Source: Saccoglossus kowalevskii (Eukaryota; Hemichordata; Enteropneusta; Harrimaniidae). From it: a DNA stretch of 13,221 nucleotides. Positions 7,725 to 13,221 of the stretch are shown here, piece by piece (position 1 is the first letter of the stretch; every line of letters starts with the position of its first letter). The translations under genes and the position numbers were made by a program. The DNA lies in contig NW_003148275.1 in NCBI RefSeq assembly GCF_000003605.2, positions 6,869-20,089 of the forward strand, read 5' to 3'. Under the pieces are notes generated by a model. The model saw only the letters and a list, made by a program, of their open reading frames with translations. It was not told the DNA's origin and made no database searches.

Positions 7725-9084
7725 GGTAAATGTCCTTTTCCGACAAATTTCATCAAAATATAAAGATTAACAAACAATGCCATATTGCTGTGTACAACTG
7801 AATGTGAATACCCATATAATTTACGATAATTTACATGTGAGTGTGCTCTCCTAATAGTTAAAACCACAAAGTGTAAAATTTGACCACAAAAATACGGAAT
7901 ATCACAAAATACAAGAAATAAATGACATTTGACAGCTAAGGACGCAAATTTAAAATCGCGAATAATCGCGTTACATCTCGCATAGATAAGACGAGATTGG
8001 GCCTGAATGTCAACATTGTCATTCCTAATATATGAAATTGTAACGTGTACCTTCAGAGACATCACAAATGCGTTATCTGCATTCGATTGTCATGTGAAAT
8101 ATTTTTCTTTTTATTTATTTGGCCCAACTTTTCATTAACATTATAATTATGGGGAAGTACACCCTTAAAAAGTGCATTAGAATGTATCCGTCGTTTACCA
8201 TTAAAGCCGTGAGATTACTAATTTTTCGAGAAACAATAAGTTCTGCATTCTTGGAAAACTACAATTCATATTCCCTTTTAAGTTTAATTCATCATTTTAA
8301 AAAAGCAGTTCTCGGTAAAATTGGATAAATTTCATATAAGAGGTTATCTAAGAGAGTCACTGATGCCTAGCTTAACCAGAACAAAGTACAGATCCGAAAA
8401 TCCAATCCAATTTCATTGTATTATTATTATTATTATTATTGAATTGCTGTTTATTCATCCACAATTTACACCATTAAGTAGCTTCGGCAATGAATCTTCT
8501 CAAGTGGAGAGATGAATGATTTTCACTTCCCATACTCTTTCCATTAGTTTTGTAAAATGTCAAACGAAAAAAAAAAAGGCGAATTGATTGACAGCACGAG
8601 TGTTTGTGTTTATGAGATAATTATGTTTATCTTACGTTTCATCTACTTAAAATTAAATAAGCTACACCCTAGCAACAAACCCTATCTCCCGTACTATTAT
8701 TATTAAAAGTCAGGAAGACTGTTTATTCAACGTTGTTATTTGGGACCGTTTCCAATGAATATGTGGGCAGTATGGACAATAATTTATGAACATGCAATTT
8801 TCGTTTCAGATGTTCTTGAACCCAGGGTTGCAAAATTAACCAAATATAGGTTTTGTATGCAGTTTCATAGCAATAGTGTTATTTCATTTTTTCGTGTGAA
8901 TTTCGCTTTTCCCTTTATTTTTCCAAATCCACCTATATTATTTGTACCTGACCAGGGAATCAGGTGCATACATCTATTGAATGTAGTATGTGAATGGTAT
9001 ATGCGAACTATGGAAATGTTTTCGCCAGTGTTGTACCTACGTAGATTTGACAAAATCGCAATGTAAAGCAAATTTGCTTTTCGT
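7725..9084. other. Non-coding stretch interrupting the repeat, nothing recognised
   Basis: AT-rich, with an (ATT)n microsatellite (8420-8440) and an A-run (8567-8577). Open frames on both strands (7685-8065 minus, 8740-9066 plus, 8865-9161 minus) overlap one another and lack any recognisable motif. Confidence 0.55.
8420..8440. repeat. (ATT)n microsatellite
   Basis: Seven perfect ATT/TTA units, likely polymorphic in length. Confidence 0.9.
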
Positions 9085-9555
9085 GTTTTCAATGACCGCT
9101 TCGTAGCACAAAAAAGTGTATACTGAGTTATGTATTTAACTGATAAGATGCTCGGTATCACTGAATAACATTGTATTTAATGGTCAACGGAAGGCTGTTA
9201 ATGTAAACTCGATCCGAACACATAATGAATGAAGACGCCAATTTGCATCATATAAAATAACAGTTAAATATCAACAAAACCAGGTTTCCGCGACACGTTA
9301 ATGCCGTGCAAAACGTATAGTTTATGGTGAGACAGTTGAGTTGTCATATCTAAATAAATACAAATAAATAAACACAAATAATATATTTGATTATTTAACA
9401 CTATTTCTTGTGATTATCGACACACTAAGGTCTCCTGCAAAAATAACATGTATTTTTATTGCACATGGAGTCAGTTATCACGGTCTTGTATATCTTTGAA
9501 CACTGGGTCACTTAACGATGTATTTACTCAGATGCGCACTTAATATGTTTATTTT
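9085..9555 (+). repeat. Block A, copy 1
   Basis: It aligns along its length with 12655-13213. Anchors are 9132-9171 with 12700-12739 (gtatttRactgata ... gaataacat), 9187-9226 with 12816-12855 (acggaagRctg ... cgaacacataat) and 9511 onward with 13155 onward (cttaacgatgtattta). Indels up to about 60 bp and many substitutions indicate an old duplication. It is directly followed by block B (agtctct). Confidence 0.8.
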
Positions 9556-9735
9556 TAGAGTCTCTATATCCTGCCATGCCATTTCCACTTCATATAATAA
9601 TACAGTATCGCATTGGAAGAGAGTTTATGTATATCAACTGTAAATGGCCAACACGATCAATGAACCAGCTGATTGTATACGTTTTTATAGAAACACGTAG
9701 GACGTCCTCATTTTGCATATAGAGTTGAACTATTT
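9556..9735 (+). repeat. Block B, copy 1
   Basis: It aligns with 10011-10195. Shared words in order are ctgccatgc (9571 / 10024), tcatataataa (9590 / 10051), gtttatg, tcaactg (9634 / 10093), a gaaacRc core, and catcctcat / cgtcctcat. No coding potential. A fragment also lies inverted in intron 1 of the receptor gene. Confidence 0.8.
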
Positions 9736-9741
9736 TTTTTT

Positions 9742-9988
9742 TCAAAACTAGTCATATTAGAACGTCTGTGTCAGACAAACTCAGTTCATTAGTAAAGATG
9801 GAATGTGTTTCGTTGTAATATGTGATGCATTAATCAAATATCATCGTAGAGGGTGAAACCACCTCAGCGGTTATAACAGACAGTAGGTCGATCACTGTGG
9901 GTTACAGGCTTGGTTTAAACAAAATAATGAAAAATGCATTAAAATAATTGTTGGGATGGCAATATGTTAATTACAGTAGTCATTAATA
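9742..9988 (+). repeat. Block C, copy 1
   Basis: It aligns with 10854-11082 at an offset near 1100 bp. A 28-base identical stretch starts at 9784 and 10884 (core agtaaagatggaatgtg). A second identical stretch follows (tgtaatatgtgatgcatt at 9814 and 10914), as does a shared end, ggcaataYgttaattacag. Confidence 0.85.
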
Positions 9989-10010
9989 TTTTAATATTTT
10001 TAAAACAAAT

Positions 10011-10195
10011 GGGTATCTATATGCTGCCATGCAAAATATCCACATCTGAATCATATAATAACAGTGTTACACTGTAATAGGGTTTATGCATGTCAACTGC
10101 AAATGACCGGCAGGGTCAAAGAACTAACATATTCATTGCAGAGAAACGCATAAAACATCCTCATCTTGTATATAATATTGAACGGTTTCCTTTCT
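10011..10195 (+). repeat. Block B, copy 2
   Basis: The second B copy directly follows block C copy 1, so the local order is A-B-C-B. The following 10200-10570 shows no match I can see to other blocks and no gene. Confidence 0.8.
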
Positions 10196-10579
10196 TATTC
10201 AGTCAAATTTACGTAGAAAACGTTTCACTTACAGAACAATTTAATGGCAGTGTTGAGTTTAATCTTTAAAAAAATGTATTTATGTGACCGGGATAAAAAT
10301 GATTATCTTTTCATTATCAACGAGGAAAGGTTTGACGGACAAGCGATTCATTTTCAAGTTAGGGAAAATAGAAAAACATAATTTCTGCTATTTTGCAATA
10401 AAATAATAACGTAATTACAAATGAAAATGGACGTGAAAGATCACTGTTACCAAATAATACAGTTGTACGGCACTTGTTTTCGATGTTTTCTCATAATGAG
10501 TGATTCATTGATGTGAAAACCTCACGTAATATGAACGAATAACAACATACATCGGTTATTTACTTGGGTCATCAGCGAC

Positions 10580-10625
10580 AACATGCATATATGTATTTTG
10601 GCGTATCAGGTGATGCACGGCGAGA
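10580..10625 (+). repeat. Block D, copy 1
   Basis: Aligns imperfectly with 11089-11134: tgcatatatgtatttt against tgcatgtatttcg, and ggtgatgcacggcgaga against cttgacgcatggtgata. Weaker than the B and C pairs. Confidence 0.4.
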
Positions 10626-10689
10626 CAGCCCAAATTCACGAAATTGAAATCACTGATTAGTGAAAAGTAACAATATTTTATTCCGATAG

Positions 10690-10853
10690 AGAGGGGATAC
10701 ATTTTTATTTAAAATTGCCCCGTCAACTGTAATTGACTTTAATTTGAATGACAATGTTTTTGCATAGCCTTCTTACTTGTGAAATATTTGTTTTTATTTT
10801 CATAAATGAATACACAATTACATCGCTCAGTTCTATGTATGGATAGCTCATCT
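10690..10853 (+). repeat. Block B, copy 3 (degenerate)
   Basis: Only short words are kept: gagaggggata / gagtctctata style, and tcaactgtaa at 10723 compared with 9634. Its position just before block C copy 2 is the same as that of B copy 1 before C copy 1, which supports the call more than its sequence does. Confidence 0.4.
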
Positions 10854-11082
10854 TCAAAACTAATTATATTAGAATGTCCCTGTGTTCATTAGTAAAGATG
10901 GAATGTGTTTCCGTGTAATATGTGATGCATTCATCAGATATCATCTTCGTCGTTGGTGATTTTGGTTAATTACTCGGGGTTGAACAGGCCAAGTTAAATC
11001 AAAATAAGGTCGTGTTGATTACGATCAAAAGGCAAAGAAACCATCGCTGGGTGGCAATACGTTAATTACAGGGGTTATTAAC
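10854..11082 (+). repeat. Block C, copy 2
   Basis: Partner of 9742-9988. It is followed by block D copy 2 rather than by block B, so the blocks are shuffled. Confidence 0.85.
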
Positions 11083-11088
11083 AGTAAT

Positions 11089-11134
11089 GTAAATGCATGT
11101 ATTTCGTTGTATCACTTGACGCATGGTGATAAGG
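11089..11134 (+). repeat. Block D, copy 2
   Basis: Partner of 10580-10625; it leads straight into repeat E copy 1. Confidence 0.4.
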
Positions 11135-11137
11135 TTC

Positions 11138-11180
11138 GAATTTACTCTTCAAATATCCAATGCGTGATGACAAATATTAA
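11138..11180 (+). repeat. Repeat E, copy 1
   Basis: Aligns with 11306-11348, 168 bp away: gaatttacNcttcaaatatc followed by a variable few bases, then tgatgacaaa. Direct orientation. Confidence 0.7.
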
Positions 11181-11305
11181 TAAATGAATCAGGTTCTTAG
11201 AGGGCGCGCCATGTATTATATCGGTCAATCATTAATTTCATATCCAGATGATTACTTTACTGAACAATTCGAAGCGTACATAAAAAGCCCCAAACATATA
11301 CATAT

Positions 11306-11348
11306 GAATTTACACTTCAAATATCTGATGTCTGATGACAAAAATCAA
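11306..11348 (+). repeat. Repeat E, copy 2
   Basis: Direct-orientation partner of 11138-11180. The 125 bp between the copies include an isolated GC-rich word, gggcgcgcc (11202-11210). Confidence 0.7.
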
Positions 11349-12210
11349 ACATAATCATTCAAGTTGGAAAACATGAATACCGATGTGCCACTACGACTAA
11401 TACAATGAGTAATACTCGATATTGTGGTTGCCATGTACACAGTAACAGTTTCTATGGAACGCAAACAAATAAAATAATACAATGAAGTGGGTACAAATTC
11501 TTTGCTGTTCAGTCACTGATATCTTCTCAACGATAACACAACAAAAAAATGACTTTTATTTAGCATTATATTCTGCCGGTGTAATATTTTCTAATAAGCT
11601 GTAATTTTAAAAGAAAATATGTTCTACTTCCTAACTGTCTATTTTCCCATTGCCAATTAATAGGTTTCAAATTGGCGTGTTCAATTACGGTTATCGACAG
11701 ATACAAGTGACATATACCTAAGTCATACCTAAGCAGGTACGATTCACGAATTGAAGAAATATGAACAATTATTGACCAAACATTCGCCTTATTTTAATGT
11801 ATTACCTTATATTGTGCAGTTATTACTAACAATTAATTGTGAACAAACATGCAAACAGAGAAAAAGCAAACATGAAGACAATGCTTACATTTGCAGATGT
11901 AGGTTTATTTGTTTACACAATCACACTCTGCGTCAATCTCACGAGTATTGCTGGGTGGTAATTTTAACCTGGTAGCTGTCACATATAATCATTGAACCGT
12001 CTTCAAAGGTGAACACTGTGTATTACAATAGTCATACCAGTACAATTATTCGTAACCAAATGCAATGTTTAATTGGTTTTCAATTTAATGTTAAATTAAA
12101 TTTAAATTTCAGTAGTATTCTTACAATATTCATAAATTAGCTGCGTTAATTTTCGTATGTCTGAAATAATTGAATAAATATGAATGTGCAATATTAGTTG
12201 GTGAAATGTC
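11349..12210. other. Intergenic, nothing recognised
   Basis: AT-rich. The plus-strand frame at 11751-11975 has no visible domain or signal. A short double atacctaag (11714, 11726) is too small to interpret. Confidence 0.55.
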
Positions 12211-12215
12211 CACTT

Positions 12216-12270
12216 CAGGGGCGGATTTAGAGAGGGCCGAGGGGCCGCCCCCTATTTCGGGGGACTTTAA
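12216..12270 (+). mobile_element. GC-rich hAT-like element end
   Basis: CAGGGGCGGAttt at 12216 starts an abrupt GC-rich block (gggccgaggggccgcccc, then cgggggac) in AT-rich DNA. GGGGCGG (12218-12224) pairs with CCGCCCC (12245-12251). The CAGGGGCGG start is, from memory, typical of termini of hAT-family and derived non-autonomous elements. No opposite terminus or transposase is visible, so it is a truncated end or solo fragment. Confidence 0.45.
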
Positions 12271-12489
12271 CCTGTCTGTCGTGTACGCTATTCGATAACA
12301 CATATGCCCAAGATATAGATGGGTTCTAATTAAATTAAAAACATTATTGTGAAATGTAGGATTTATTTTCATATCAAACATGTTGTGTATATATATTTAG
12401 GTCTTGCAATTACCTATCTGTGAGATGAAGTCAATCGGTTCTTTTGGGATATTTGTGTCTGTCACTAAATAACAGACTGTGGCTGATGA

Positions 12490-12654
12490 CATTCACATAG
12501 TGAACTCGTCGAATACCGGGGTATTGGGAATTGGAAAATAGCAGTATATCCCATGCTTCAAGTGACTATCTTTGTCACCCATATAAGCTGGAACAATGTA
12601 ATTCACTACGCAAGAAATAAAATGAAACGCTATGTGAATGCAATGCATTTGTTT
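12490..12654 (+). repeat. Right-hand partner of the 7380-7500 repeat
   Basis: Contains tgtcacccatataagc at 12575, identical to 7470, with alignable flanks upstream, and leads into block A copy 2 about 110 bp later. Confidence 0.5.
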
Positions 12655-13221
12655 GATTGCTTAGTAGCAAGAGAAAATCGTGTATCTTTATTTATTTATG
12701 TATTTGACTGATAACATGCACGGTACCATTGAATAACATCACCGATGCCTTAGTTACAACACACACCTCTTTGTTGATAACGTGCACAGTTGTACCACGT
12801 CATGCTTGGTGGTCGACGGAAGACTGATAATGTAAACTCGAGTCGAACACATAATAAATTCGGGCATAGATTATATAAATTTGGCATATAAATAGAGTGG
12901 AAACAGATTTGAGTACCATATTAAAAACTGTACAAAACATATAGCTTAAGTTGAAACAGTTGGACGTGTTTTCTCATATAAATAAACATGAGTGCATTGT
13001 TGTGTGCACAGATAATCAATTACATTGACCACCTAATATGCTGTGATAATAACTGTGATCATCAACCCACTGAGGTCCGCTGCATAAATAACGCAGACTT
13101 TTGTTGCGCGTGGAGCCACTTGGTATTGTCTGGTAGATTTTCAACACTTGGCCACTTAACGATGTATTTAATCAAAGATGCGCTTAATCTGTTAATATTT
13201 AATAGAATGAACGAGTCTCTG
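12655..13221 (+). repeat. Block A, copy 2, running into a new block B at the window edge
   Basis: Partner of 9085-9555 at an offset of about 3.57-3.64 kb. It has an extra segment near 12740-12810 that is missing from copy 1. The last bases, gagtctctg, match the start of block B copy 1, so the A-B order is repeated and the array continues beyond 13221. Confidence 0.8.

Noticed and set aside
7685-8065. Longest minus-strand frame outside the gene (126 codons)
   Set aside because: No domain, signal or compositional pattern beyond chance; AT-rich non-coding context with no splice or promoter support.
8740-9161. Overlapping frames on both strands (108 and 98 codons)
   Set aside because: They overlap antisense to each other, show no motif, and run into repeat block A.
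11125-11150. ggttcgaattt as a tRNA/SINE B-box
   Set aside because: No matching A-box at the right distance and no cloverleaf; it is part of repeats D and E.
1-13221. CRISPR array, bacterial operon or riboswitch
   Set aside because: The sequence is intron-containing animal DNA; the repeats are long, diverged and not regularly spaced.

Overview
The window looks like animal nuclear DNA. It is AT-rich, and its only convincing gene is split into short exons with GT-AG introns and encodes a cell-surface receptor of the immunoglobulin superfamily. Intron 3 carries a repeat bounded by CGGGGACT, with a CCGTGCGT-type minisatellite and ATGGCCGACTGG-type modules. From memory this style of repeat is common in bivalve and other mollusc genomes, so a mollusc is my best guess. 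That is inference, because no search was run.

Bases 1-4721 (+ strand) hold the 3' part of one gene: eight exons, 417 codons to the stop, with the 5' end outside the window. In order they encode the tail of one Ig domain, a full Ig domain, a second full Ig domain, a transmembrane exon, two small juxtamembrane exons, and two exons for the rest of a cytoplasmic tail of about 148 residues. The domain and transmembrane exon joins are phase 1, as in classical Ig receptors. The tail ends in two near-identical tyrosine modules: QYADIEF (a perfect ITIM consensus, I-x-Y-x-x-I) and TQYATLAF (ITIM/ITSM-like). Upstream it has two Y-x-N motifs (YSN and YANV). This is the layout of an inhibitory, SHP-recruiting immune-type receptor. 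The transmembrane helix unusually contains an Asp.

Bases 4722-5065 look like the 3' region: a possible extra 3' exon acceptor at 4886/4887 and an AATAAA at 5059-5064. From there to the end I see no convincing gene. A GC- and CpG-richer patch lies at about 6172-6560, followed by a weak LTR/primer-site-like stretch ending in AATAAA (6806). Two weak coding traces lie at 6886-7113 (minus strand) and 7607-7699 (plus strand).

From about 7.4 kb to the right edge the window is dominated by old, diverged, long repeats, named A to E here. A-B-C blocks recur in shuffled order. The last 550 bases repeat block A of 9.1-9.55 kb and break off just as a new B block begins, so the array continues beyond the window. 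A fragment of block B is present inverted in intron 1 of the receptor gene, so the family is dispersed and not just a local tandem duplication. A GC-rich CAGGGGCGG start at 12216 looks like the end of a hAT-type non-autonomous element.
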